From positions 1 to 32,516 of the forward strand of contig JAFCGF010000021.1 of NCBI GenBank assembly GCA_017608295.1: a DNA stretch of 32,516 nucleotides, in the 5' to 3' direction. The number at the start of each line of letters is the position of its first letter. Within the stretch, counting starts at the first letter, position 1. Shown piece after piece: positions 1 through 8,797 of the stretch. Made by a program: the position numbers and the translations under genes. Source of the DNA: Candidatus Woesearchaeota archaeon (GTDB lineage: Archaea; Nanoarchaeota; Nanoarchaeia; Woesearchaeales; JAGVZT01). A model generated the notes under the pieces. The model searched no databases, was not told the origin of the DNA, and saw nothing but the letters and a program-made list of their open reading frames with translations.

Positions 1-2
1 CA

Positions 3-101
3 CAAGCCTGCAATAAAGCCCAGCGAGGCGTTGACTGGCAATTTAATATCGAAAAGGCGCAAGTCAAGCTAAAGAGCCTCTACCCTAATCTTTTGGTGTG
101 A
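3..101 (+). pseudogene. C-terminal end of an IS630-family transposase (cut by the window edge)
   Basis: An open frame runs in from the left edge and stops at TGA 99-101. Its last ~25 residues have the pattern W-Q-F-N-I-E-K-A-x-x-K-L-K-x-L-Y-P. This resembles the usual end of IS630-family DDE transposases (W-x-F-T-T-x-D-A-R-x-K-L-x-x-L-Y-P). The start and catalytic core lie outside the window, so whether the gene is intact cannot be judged. The deacetylase remnant begins almost at once after the stop in the same frame, so the element's right end must lie within a few tens of bases. I could not delimit the terminal inverted repeat or the TA target duplication. Only the C-terminal motif supports the family assignment. 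Confidence 0.6.
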
Positions 102-407
102 CAAAGCACTAGCTACTGTGTGCATAGTAACAATCTGAATAAGCTGAGTGAATTTCTTAGTAAGGCGCGCGATGGCCATATTGTGGTTCTTACTTTGCAT
201 GGTGTATCCGATACGGAACAGTATCGCGTCAATACATCAAAGGCTCACTTTTTAAATCTTCTAAAGTATCTCAAGGAGAACGACTATTCAGTCATTGCAC
301 TGCGTGATTTGAACAATTATATTGATATTAAAAAAGCAATGGAACTAATTAACATAGAAGACGAAATTGAACGAATAACCGAAATTAATGCAGCACCGGA
401 TTATTAA
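102..407 (+). pseudogene. Truncated polysaccharide deacetylase (C-terminal remnant)
   Basis: The frame is open from 102; the first possible start is GTG at 120, giving 95 residues. The recognisable part is V-V-L-T-L-H-G-V-S-D near residues 22-31, followed by a predicted helix and Y-S-V-I-A-L-R-D-L-N-N-Y. This looks like the end of secreted NodB-type polysaccharide deacetylases common in planctomycetes and relatives, where F-H-G-V-P-D and Y-x-V-I-A-x-R-D-L occur near the C-terminus. The catalytic Asp and His ligands would lie upstream and are missing. The IS630-like tail immediately before it makes insertion the likely cause of truncation. Probably non-functional; family assignment rests on short motifs. 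Confidence 0.55.
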
Positions 408-564
408 CAGAATGACACGTTTGGTCAGGTTTGTGGAACAGAATTTATGTTTAAACCCGTATTTCCCATATAAGGCGTGACACTTTAAGTGAAGTTTTGT
501 AATATATTGCTTATTAAGGCCCTCCAGGCCACTTTTAGCCCAATGATTCCGGGAGAACCTTCTG

Positions 565-2082
565 ATGAAATACTTTTTTGGGATCCTATATTTGTTCCTT
601 ATCCATTCGGTTTGTGCAGCCAGCCGACCCAACATCGTGCTATTCATGGCCGACGACATGGGATTCAGTGACGCTGGTTGTTATGGCGGAGAAATTGGTA
701 CGCCCAATATTGATTCGCTGGCGGCAGAAGGCATGCGATTCACGCAATTCTACAATTGCGCCCGCTGTGTTCCGACCCGGCAATCGCTGATGTCCGGTCT
801 CTATCCCCAACAAGCGATCACGCCCAACTCGGTAACGCTGGCGGAAGTATTTCGGTTGGCCGGTTACCGTACCCTGATGACCGGGAAGTGGCATGGTATG
901 AAAAAGCTACCCTCGCAGCGGGGCTTTGACCGTTTCTACGGATTGACCAGCGGTTCCTGCAATTTTTTCAACCCGGGCAACCGTCGTCCCGGTGAGCCTG
1001 AGCCCGCTAAAGACTACGGAGAGGTGCGCCCCTTCGCCATTGATGGAAAGGTCTACCAGCCCTACACGCCCGAGGATCCGAACTGGTATGCTTCGGATGC
1101 CTTTACAGAATATGCCCTGGAATACCTGGACGAGTATGCTGATGAGGATCGCCCTTTCTTCCTCTATGTTTCCTACACAACTCCACACCATCCTCTGCAA
1201 GCCCGGCCGAAGGATATAAAGAAATACCACCATAAATACCTGAAAGGTTGGGACAAACTCCGCCAGGATCGCTGGGAACGCCAGAAGGAACTGGGACTGG
1301 TGGACGATAGCTGGTCACTTTCGCCGCGGGATCCGGCTGCAAAGCCCTGGCACCTGGAAAAGGACCAATATGGCCGTGACCTGGAAATGGCAGTGTATGC
1401 TGCCATGGTTGATAACATGGACTGGAACATCGGCCGTGTGTTGAAGAAGCTTAAAGAGATTGGGAAGGAAGAAAACACACTCGTCATTTTCCTTTCGGAC
1501 AACGGCGCCTGCGCCGAGATTAACAACCAGACTCCCGATATACCACCCGGGCCCATGGACTCCTACCGTACCTACGACCTGGAGTGGGCTAATGCCGGTG
1601 ACACGCCTTTCCGTAAATTCAAGCGTTATACCTATGAAGGTGGGATCTGCACACCCTTCATCGCCAAATGGCCCGGGCACATTGAGCCGAACAGTATCAA
1701 TCGAGCTTCGGGGCATATCATAGACGTAATGCCAACATTTTGTGACTTAGCTGGTATTGACTATCCCGATACGTTGAACGGGCGCTCCATTATCCCACCC
1801 GAAGGAAGAAGCCTGGTCGGATTGTTTCAGGGAAAAGTACGGGAACCACATCCACAATTGTTCTGGGAACACATTGGCAATAAAGCCGTGCGAGAAGGAG
1901 ATTGGAAACTGGTCGGGACGGGAGATCCATTGGTTCTGAAGAACTGGCATTTGTTTGATCTATCGAAAGACCGTACGGAAGTGCTTGACCTTGCCCGCAC
2001 CCAAGCCAATCGGGTCGAAAGGATGGCAACAGCCTGGATCCAATGGGCTGAAAGAACCGGCCTGGACTACAATGAATACTGA
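565..2082 (+). CDS. Secreted sulfatase (arylsulfatase type, family S1)
   Basis: 505 residues, a normal sulfatase length, with a signal peptide over residues 1-18 (hydrophobic stretch ending C-A-A-S). The metal-site Asp pair is D30-D31 in N-I-V-L-F-M-A-D-D-M-G. The sulfatase signature C-V-P-T-R is at 68-72, so C68 is the residue converted to formylglycine, and S-L-M-S-G-L-Y-P follows. G-K-W-H (107-110) and S-D-N-G (311-314) complete the usual active-site landmarks. It hydrolyses sulfate esters, here presumably on a polysaccharide; the substrate cannot be read from sequence. The start is supported by GGGAGAA eight bases upstream. It is the only plus-strand enzyme at this end and converges on the minus-strand operon, overlapping its last gene by 16 bases. 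It needs a formylglycine-generating or anaerobic maturase not encoded here. Confidence 0.93.
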   Translation: MKYFFGILYLFLIHSVCAASRPNIVLFMADDMGFSDAGCYGGEIGTPNIDSLAAEGMRFTQFYNCARCVPTRQSLMSGLYPQQAITPNSVTLAEVFRLAGYRTLMTGKWHGMKKLPSQRGFDRFYGLTSGSCNFFNPGNRRPGEPEPAKDYGEVRPFAIDGKVYQPYTPEDPNWYASDAFTEYALEYLDEYADEDRPFFLYVSYTTPHHPLQARPKDIKKYHHKYLKGWDKLRQDRWERQKELGLVDDSWSLSPRDPAAKPWHLEKDQYGRDLEMAVYAAMVDNMDWNIGRVLKKLKEIGKEENTLVIFLSDNGACAEINNQTPDIPPGPMDSYRTYDLEWANAGDTPFRKFKRYTYEGGICTPFIAKWPGHIEPNSINRASGHIIDVMPTFCDLAGIDYPDTLNGRSIIPPEGRSLVGLFQGKVREPHPQLFWEHIGNKAVREGDWKLVGTGDPLVLKNWHLFDLSKDRTEVLDLARTQANRVERMATAWIQWAERTGLDYNEY

Positions 2083-5000
2083 AAGCTAAATGAATAGACG
2101 GTCGCATCTTGGAACTCAAATTCCATTTGTAGTGGGTTCCGGCCGAGCTTATCCATGGTAAATCCATCCAGCCATTCTACCTTCTTATCGGTAAATCTGT
2201 CCTTCAAGGGCTCACTTTCAGCGAGGAGCTTATGACGCTTGTCTAAAATCCTGACTTTGACATATCCCTTGGGTCCAACATCTGCTGACAGTCGTAATGT
2301 CCCCTGATGGTGAGCGATGGGTGTTGTCATGATACTTGCCGGTTTGTAGGATTCGGTTGGTTTGTACCCGGCAAAGCCGTCCGGGCGCAGTGTCGCCAGG
2401 CAGAAGAAACCATTACGCCAACTTGAGTGATGACCATCACTGCCGCCGTAATACAGACGAATCTCATCTTCCAGGAACACGGGACAGGCCGCCGCATACA
2501 CACAGCCCCAGTCATAGTCCCCCTCCTGCCCCGGGGCATTGGGAATGAGGGGGATGCCCGGTAGCACACGATGCCATTGGTAGGTATCCGGACTCCAGGT
2601 CAGTTCCGTCCAGACGCGGTCCTTTTCCTGATCGTGAATCGCGACCAGACCCAGATAGATACCGCCGTGAAAGAAGACCGGCATGGCATAGGTCTGGTAA
2701 CGCGGGTTCGTGCCCTCCAGGACGATCTCGCATTGTTGCCAGTTGATAAAGTCCTCACTGGAGGTGCGTGCCACCTGTCGTCCGAAGGGCGCGGCCCACT
2801 CGCGCGTGATCCCCACATATTTGCCCAAGGTCGGGGCCCAAAAGGCGTTGTTGTGGGTGTCACCCTCACTATCCGCCTCGGGACGGGTCAGGGCTTCGCT
2901 CCAGTGGATACCGTCGGGTGAAAAGGCGATTGAAAGGATCTCCACCTTTAGGATTGCCTTGTAGCGACGTTGGGGATCAGGGTCGCGCAGGTCCTTGAAG
3001 ATGCCCGTGCCATGAGGCCCTTGCCAGTGCTCTCCACCTGCGCCGGCGCTGCCGCGCCACAGAATATTGTTGGCTTTGCTTCCCTCAAATTCCACCAGAC
3101 CCATTTCCGGTTTCTTCCACTGGATGCCGTCCCGGGAGGTTGCATAGCAGATGGCCATCTCCCTGTTGTCCGGCTCATCATAGTTGATTTGCCGGCGCTC
3201 GGCAACGGTCATGCCCTTGGGCGAGGTGTCGATGATAAAGGGGCTGTACCAGCACTTGTAGAGTTTTTCCTGTTCATCGTAGATCACATTGGCGTAAAGA
3301 TTATCGAAACGCTTCTCCCAGGGCTTGTCCTCTTCGAAAAGTGGATTGCCCGGGTGCTTTCGAACGTTGCCGAGTGTCAGTTCCGCATTGTCAGTACGTG
3401 CAATGATGCGTTCGTCAAGCAAGAGGTATCTGTCGCCTTTCGGACCGTACGACACCATAGCAATCTCCCCGTTGGCCGACTGACGCGGTTCCGAGAGTAA
3501 TTCGTCGTCCACGATACGAATCGATTTCGTGTCGTTGAGATTCGGAATCTTGAAATACACTTCGATACCGTTCGGATCGACGAACTCTGTCAGAACGACA
3601 TCGACCGGGGCACCCGTACGTTCGGGATTCGTCCAGGCTTTAACGACAACCTTCTGTCCGTTGGGACGGACGGAATCGTCCAAGATCGGGTTGCCGATAC
3701 TGGTCGGATCGAGAATCAGATCACGGGGTTCCGGGCATTTTTTGAGTACTTCCGCGTTCAGTTTCTTGCTGAACGTAAACAGAATCGGTCCCCGCATCAG
3801 GGCAACGCGGCCTTCCTGAATCATCCGACCACGAACGAAACGCCAGTTTATCGGCATTGAGACTGTTAGAATGTCGCCAGATTTCCAAAGCCGTTTGATT
3901 TCTGCGTAGCCGAGTTGCGACTTAGTCAGGGCGCATGGCACATCGGACACTGCACACTCAATCCTTTCTGCCCAGCGCGGAGTGCGGAATCGGAACGCGA
4001 ACTCCACCGGTTCGGAACACGTAAACGTCAGTTTGACTTCGCCGGAGTTCGGATACTTGGTTTCCTCTTTGATTTCAACGGTCTTGCCGTTGACATTGAA
4101 TTTCTTGTCAGAGCTGGTGAACAGGTTCAGCGCGATACCGCCGTCCTGAGTGCGGTAGTACACCTTCTGGGGCAGTTCGGCAACGGCGCGTCGGAAGTTG
4201 CCGTTGCAGCAGAAAGTATCGCGGACTTGAAACTTCCTCTTGCCGGTAAACGGCGTGAAGTAGCAAATATGGCGACCGTCCGGGGACTGCGCCCCGAACA
4301 GGGCGTTGTAAATCGTCCGTTCCATAATATCCCCATACCGCATATCGCCTTCCAATCGCATGATGCTGTCGATCCAGCGGAGAAAATAGGCAGTAACGCA
4401 GGATTCTGCGATAAACCCCGCTCCTTGTTGATTGTACGTGAAATGCTCTTTTTCCGAGGTTGAACCGGTAACCAGCAGGGCGCCGTCGCCTTTCTTGAGT
4501 AGCTCGTTGCGCATGAACTGGCTCATGTGGAGGAGGCCTTCCTCACCGGTGAGGCGGTACAATTCGGTCTGGGCGTAGCAGCGAGCGAGCATGACGTACA
4601 CGTGTCGGGGGCGGCGACTGAAATCCTGCTCCCAGGTGCGCAGCGACGCGAGTTGGACCTCGCTGTGGTGGTTTCCGTGGGGCACGTCGGCGGCGAAGTC
4701 GAGGTAACGCTTGTCGCCCGTCACGCGGTACAATTCCAGCATCCCTTCCGGCAAGCCCGCCGTGCAGATCTTGCCCGGGTCGTAGCACGGATTCTGGGGC
4801 GTGGGAAACGTCTTGAGGATGTAATCGCCCATGATCTTCGCGTGAGCCAGCGACTGGGGATTGCCCGTGGTGCGGTAGTTCCGAACCAGCGCCAGGTTGA
4901 TGTATTCCTGCTCGTGGAGAATCCAGCTGATGTGGTTCTGGCGATTCTCCGGCTCGACGTTCCAGAACCCGACGTACCCGTCGGCGTCGCGGGACTTTAC

Positions 5001-5357
5001 CAGTTCGTCGATGATGTACTGCGTTCGCCGGGCAACTTCCGGGTCGCCGGTATATTGGGCAAACAGGCTGCCGGCATCCAAGACCTTGCCGATGCCGTAG
5101 TACACATTGCGTGTATCACCCCGGGCAGTGCGGTTCCTGAACTTGTCCAGCCAGTCCCGGTCTAGGTTGACAACCATGTAGTTCTTGTAAATCAAGTCCA
5201 TGATACGTCGGTCGATTTCGCCGCCCGTCATTTCCTGCTGAGTGAGCCTTACCGAGATCAACTTGTCCTCGATAAGCGGTTTGACGACATCCCGTTCGCC
5301 CGCAGACAGTGCGCCTGTCAAAGCAACGAACATTGCGGTGGTGAGTAATCGTTTCAT
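2067..5357 (-). CDS. GH127-type beta-L-arabinofuranosidase fused to a five-bladed propeller protein
   Basis: 1096 residues with a signal peptide (1-19). Residues ~25-640 are a GH127 (DUF1680) module. The Zn-thiolate landmarks of the family are present as E318-x-C320 and C383-C384; the second site contains the Cys nucleophile in characterised GH127 enzymes. Residues ~643-980 are a five-bladed propeller and ~985-1096 a beta-sandwich. This C-terminal half is clearly homologous to the free-standing proteins at 17049 and 18588: it shares N-P-L-F-x-E-D-K-P-W-E, Y-A-N-V-I-Y-D-E, K-C-W-Y-S-P-F-I and D833-T-H-N836. GH127 alone is ~600-650 residues, so this is a true fusion, presumably coupling L-arabinofuranosyl release to a second uncharacterised glycan activity. 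AAAGGGA precedes the ATG. It is the last gene of the minus-strand unit. Confidence 0.88.
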   Translation of the reverse strand: MKRLLTTAMFVALTGALSAGERDVVKPLIEDKLISVRLTQQEMTGGEIDRRIMDLIYKNYMVVNLDRDWLDKFRNRTARGDTRNVYYGIGKVLDAGSLFAQYTGDPEVARRTQYIIDELVKSRDADGYVGFWNVEPENRQNHISWILHEQEYINLALVRNYRTTGNPQSLAHAKIMGDYILKTFPTPQNPCYDPGKICTAGLPEGMLELYRVTGDKRYLDFAADVPHGNHHSEVQLASLRTWEQDFSRRPRHVYVMLARCYAQTELYRLTGEEGLLHMSQFMRNELLKKGDGALLVTGSTSEKEHFTYNQQGAGFIAESCVTAYFLRWIDSIMRLEGDMRYGDIMERTIYNALFGAQSPDGRHICYFTPFTGKRKFQVRDTFCCNGNFRRAVAELPQKVYYRTQDGGIALNLFTSSDKKFNVNGKTVEIKEETKYPNSGEVKLTFTCSEPVEFAFRFRTPRWAERIECAVSDVPCALTKSQLGYAEIKRLWKSGDILTVSMPINWRFVRGRMIQEGRVALMRGPILFTFSKKLNAEVLKKCPEPRDLILDPTSIGNPILDDSVRPNGQKVVVKAWTNPERTGAPVDVVLTEFVDPNGIEVYFKIPNLNDTKSIRIVDDELLSEPRQSANGEIAMVSYGPKGDRYLLLDERIIARTDNAELTLGNVRKHPGNPLFEEDKPWEKRFDNLYANVIYDEQEKLYKCWYSPFIIDTSPKGMTVAERRQINYDEPDNREMAICYATSRDGIQWKKPEMGLVEFEGSKANNILWRGSAGAGGEHWQGPHGTGIFKDLRDPDPQRRYKAILKVEILSIAFSPDGIHWSEALTRPEADSEGDTHNNAFWAPTLGKYVGITREWAAPFGRQVARTSSEDFINWQQCEIVLEGTNPRYQTYAMPVFFHGGIYLGLVAIHDQEKDRVWTELTWSPDTYQWHRVLPGIPLIPNAPGQEGDYDWGCVYAAACPVFLEDEIRLYYGGSDGHHSSWRNGFFCLATLRPDGFAGYKPTESYKPASIMTTPIAHHQGTLRLSADVGPKGYVKVRILDKRHKLLAESEPLKDRFTDKKVEWLDGFTMDKLGRNPLQMEFEFQDATVYSFSFQYSL

Positions 5358-5385
5358 GCTGTGTCCCTTTCTGAACTGCCACTGA

Positions 5386-5414
5386 TCTGGGATTTCCCAT
5401 TTACACGGTTAACA
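5386..5414. repeat. 29-base repeat, copy 1
   Basis: Matches 16910-16938 at 27 of 29 positions. The core TGGGATTTCCCA (5388-5399) is an inverted repeat with a two-base centre, followed by an AT-rich flank TTTACACGGTTAACA. It lies ~30 bases upstream of the GH127-propeller start at 5357. It could be an operator, an RNA-processing hairpin or a leftover of shared coding sequence at a recombination junction. Confidence 0.7.
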
Positions 5415-5448
5415 GCTGCCATTAGGAAGTAATTCCTTCGTTCAGTGC

Positions 5449-8400
5449 TCACTCTGCAATCTTTATCTTGAAGCTCCAGGCATAGTCGCACGGCAGTGGG
5501 TCGGGTAATTCCTCAATCACCAGGCTATTTGCTTCCACATGCCAGCGTAGCTTCTTGCTACTGCCGAGCATTGTTATCTCCGAACTTGGAACAGGCTGTA
5601 CATCCTTGATGACCACGGGGGCACTTGGCTCCTCAAGGTCAATCGCATAGAGAGAGTCTTGCTTCCTTAGAAATCTCATGGAACCGGACTTCCAGTCATG
5701 CGTTCCAGTCGTCACGAAAGAAGCAGGCACCGTAGCATAGAGTGCGGGTTTGTTGATGGCCATCCATTGGCCCAATTCTTTTAGTGCCTTGACCTGTTCC
5801 TGCGGAAGGGTTCCGTCGCCCCTGGGGGCGATACTGAAAAGCGTCAATCCGTTCTTACTCACATTGTTCACGATCAGGTCGACTATCTCGTCGACGTCCT
5901 TACAGCCGACATCGGGTGTATAGGCCCAGCTGTCTCCCAGTTGGATATCGGTCTGCCATTTCTGCCGTCTCGGTTCATCCAGCACGTGCACCTCGAGATC
6001 CAGAGGGGAACATGAATCCGGCAGTTGTTTTTTTTTGTGGGTCAACACCACTTCCTTGCCCCATGCTTCAGCGGCATTGAAGTAATGAGCAAGCATTTCC
6101 CGTTTTAGTGGGTCGGGCGGCTGGCCTTGATCCATATTTTCAAACCATATCGAGTCCGGCCGGAATTTATCAATTATCTCTTTTGTCTTGTTAACGCGTT
6201 CTCGCCAGTATGATTCGGGCCAGTCTTCGCCGGGGTAATCCGTAGGAAACATCTTGTCGATTTCGTGGTCAGGGCCATACAATCCTGCATAAGCTGGATT
6301 TCTGACATCGACTCCCTCAGGGCACAGCACTCTGCCGTAATTAAAGAATACATACGTGCGCCAATAGTGGACTGTTACGACGGTCTTCATCCCCTGCCTT
6401 CTGACGGCGTCCATTGTCTTTTCCACGATGTCGATGCCGGGCCCCATAGCGACGGAATTCCACTCATCATACTCCGTGTCCCACAGGGCAAAGCCATCGT
6501 GGTGTTCGGCGCAGGGGCCGGAGAAATCCGCACCCGCTTCCCTAAACAGCCTGGCCCACTCATCAGGATCCCATTTCTCCGCCTTCCATAACGGAATGAA
6601 ATCCTTGTATCCAAATTCTGTGCCCGGGATTCCGTAGAGTTTTTTGACTCGCTCGTATTCCCAGCTTCCCTCTTTATACATGGCATGCGGACCCCAGCAG
6701 CCTATCGCGGGCACGGAGTACGCTCCCCAGTGAAAATAGAATCCCAACACGGCATCTTCATACCACTGCGGTGTTGCTTCCTTCTTTGCCAGGGATTCCC
6801 ATGTTGGCTCATACGTGGTCTCTTTGTTATCAACATCATCGTGATCCAACATCGGCAACCAAATACTAAAGGTTTGCCAGGGGGATATGCCGGCTTCACA
6901 GTAAGGTCTATAGACAAGTGTCAATTTGCTGGAAGAGTCTCTGTTTTTGACATTCGTTTTCTTTCCTTTGAGAGTAACTCGGTGTCGTTCTGTGGCCCGG
7001 GTACGTTGGTATGTTGTTTCATATACCACATCGGGTTTTTCCCATGAGGCCTGGTGCATAGACGATAAGTCCGGTATAACCTCCTGGAATGTCGCGGATC
7101 CTCCGTGGATTTCTTCCAGGGCCAGGACAATCGGTCCTCGTGAGAGGGCTACCCTGCCATGTCGTTGGTGCGCCACCATGGGCATGGGAAGATTGAGGAT
7201 GACTTTTGTTTTACCTGACCATCTCCGATGAACCGTTGCATATTTCCCCGCTTCAATGGGTAGGTTCTGTTTTGAGCCGGAGACATGGATGGTTGCCGAT
7301 TGAGCGAAGCTGGGGATAAGCAGTTGCAGGTCAAACTCTACTGGTTGTTCAACTGCAAGTTCTATGACGATATGTCCATCCCATGGGTAATTGGCTTGCT
7401 GACGAACGACGACAGGGGTTCCGTTTATGCTTGCCCTGAAGGTGGAGGTTTCATACAGGTTGATAGCCAGCTTGTCTTTGCCGGTCATGTATGCGAAGGC
7501 GGGGATAAGGGCAATGGCCCGGGGCCCGTTTGAGCCGCAGCAGTGCATGGCGGCGGAATAACCAAACGTCCACCAGTCGTTCTCCGGCGGCGGATAGTGT
7601 GTGCCCTCCATGTGATTATAGTAACACCACTTGATGCCGTCGGGATGCTGGGCGGCGAGCATATGGTTGTAGAGGTGACGGTGGAGCATGGTCGCATAAC
7701 GGCTATCGCCCGTGGCGCGCAAGAGCTGCCAGTTCAGTTGAATCCACGTGACCTGGTCGCATGTCTCGACGCACTTGCTGGATGTAGGAATAGGTTCGCG
7801 GCGGAAATGGGGATTCGAGGCCGGGGCGCCGGTTATGAACAGATGGTCGTTGGCGATACTTTCCCAGACCAGTTTCACTGCATTGAGGCCGCGATTGAAG
7901 CCTGTGCCGCGCCAGTGTTCCACCAAACCGACATAGGTGCTCAACATCTCGTAACCTTTGGCGTTGCCCACGTCGGTCACGGATCGTGTTCTTTCTATAT
8001 TGGTCATGAGCTTGGGGCCGGCATCGGCCCTGCGTATGACATAGTCGCAAAACGCACGATACTTTGCCTCCCCGGTGTACTGGTACAGGAGGCTCATCGG
8101 TTCCAGCACAGACGTCGAGGACATACCCGTATGCGTTCCGCTACCGGCAATGTCTCTTTTGTCGTCTCCGAAGGTTTCGATAAGCAAATCCCCGATACGA
8201 CGACAGGTTTCCAAGGCGCGTGCATCCCCGGTGGTACGATAGTAACTCAGCAGGCCGATCAGTACGTATTTGTGGACCCAGACATCCCAGCCATGTGCAA
8301 ACTCTGACTTCCATCGGTCTTTCTTTACATAGGTTCCGAGGTAACCATCATTCATCTGGCAATCCATCAGGCCGTGAGCGATTCGCTGGATTCTTTTCGC

Positions 8401-8754
8401 CAGCATGGCATCATTGGCTTTGTTTTCCAACGCCAGCGTGGCGGCATGAAGCCATTTTCCCACAAACTCACCGGCATACGCTGGGTTCAACGACGGGTGC
8501 CAGGATTCAGAGCCGGGACGATTACGAAAACCGGCCAACAGAATATCCTCTTGATAGATATGTCGCTTCAACCGACCTTCCCGGCTGATCTCCATACGAT
8601 TACCCAATAAACCCTCCATCGAAACCTGTCCCGGCTCAGGGGCCTTATAGACATCCCGTCCGACCACAAGCTTCTTTGGGATTCTCGTTGCCCAGGTAAC
8701 CTGGAGCAGCAGCAGGGGGGTAAGCACTGTTAGCAGATAGAATTTGATATTCAT
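5449..8754 (-). CDS. GH127-type glycosidase fused to a GH29-like alpha-L-fucosidase domain
   Basis: 1101 residues; residues 1-22 form a signal peptide. Residues ~40-640 are GH127/DUF1680, with E330-T-C332 and C405-C406 matching the Zn/Cys active site. Residues ~650-1010 are GH29-like: F-x-F-H-W-G-x-Y-S-V-P (672-682), the hallmark H751-H-D-G-F-A-L-W-D, W-N-S-V, and D-S-W-A-Y (941-945). A C-terminal beta domain (~1015-1101) resembles the usual GH29 tail. GH29 enzymes release alpha-L-fucose by a retaining mechanism with an Asp nucleophile in a W-x-D context; here that position reads W870-F-E872, so activity or specificity may differ. The start follows GAGGAGA at nine bases. The neighbours suggest an oligosaccharide carrying both fucose-like and arabinofuranose-like caps. 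Confidence 0.87.
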   Translation of the reverse strand: MNIKFYLLTVLTPLLLLQVTWATRIPKKLVVGRDVYKAPEPGQVSMEGLLGNRMEISREGRLKRHIYQEDILLAGFRNRPGSESWHPSLNPAYAGEFVGKWLHAATLALENKANDAMLAKRIQRIAHGLMDCQMNDGYLGTYVKKDRWKSEFAHGWDVWVHKYVLIGLLSYYRTTGDARALETCRRIGDLLIETFGDDKRDIAGSGTHTGMSSTSVLEPMSLLYQYTGEAKYRAFCDYVIRRADAGPKLMTNIERTRSVTDVGNAKGYEMLSTYVGLVEHWRGTGFNRGLNAVKLVWESIANDHLFITGAPASNPHFRREPIPTSSKCVETCDQVTWIQLNWQLLRATGDSRYATMLHRHLYNHMLAAQHPDGIKWCYYNHMEGTHYPPPENDWWTFGYSAAMHCCGSNGPRAIALIPAFAYMTGKDKLAINLYETSTFRASINGTPVVVRQQANYPWDGHIVIELAVEQPVEFDLQLLIPSFAQSATIHVSGSKQNLPIEAGKYATVHRRWSGKTKVILNLPMPMVAHQRHGRVALSRGPIVLALEEIHGGSATFQEVIPDLSSMHQASWEKPDVVYETTYQRTRATERHRVTLKGKKTNVKNRDSSSKLTLVYRPYCEAGISPWQTFSIWLPMLDHDDVDNKETTYEPTWESLAKKEATPQWYEDAVLGFYFHWGAYSVPAIGCWGPHAMYKEGSWEYERVKKLYGIPGTEFGYKDFIPLWKAEKWDPDEWARLFREAGADFSGPCAEHHDGFALWDTEYDEWNSVAMGPGIDIVEKTMDAVRRQGMKTVVTVHYWRTYVFFNYGRVLCPEGVDVRNPAYAGLYGPDHEIDKMFPTDYPGEDWPESYWRERVNKTKEIIDKFRPDSIWFENMDQGQPPDPLKREMLAHYFNAAEAWGKEVVLTHKKKQLPDSCSPLDLEVHVLDEPRRQKWQTDIQLGDSWAYTPDVGCKDVDEIVDLIVNNVSKNGLTLFSIAPRGDGTLPQEQVKALKELGQWMAINKPALYATVPASFVTTGTHDWKSGSMRFLRKQDSLYAIDLEEPSAPVVIKDVQPVPSSEITMLGSSKKLRWHVEANSLVIEELPDPLPCDYAWSFKIKIAE

Positions 8755-8797
8755 TATAAAATCTCCTCATCTGGCTGAATGTGCAATTATGTCCTGA

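Noticed and set aside
4527..5165. 212-codon plus-strand frame opposite the GH127 region (also 3915-4463 and 2970-3500)
   Set aside because: Shadow frames of the minus-strand gene, which has intact family motifs. No signal or domain supports the antisense reading.
7543..8307. 254-codon open frame on the plus strand opposite the GH127-GH29 gene
   Set aside because: It lies wholly antisense to a strongly supported gene, has no recognisable domain, and long antisense frames are expected in G+C-rich coding DNA.
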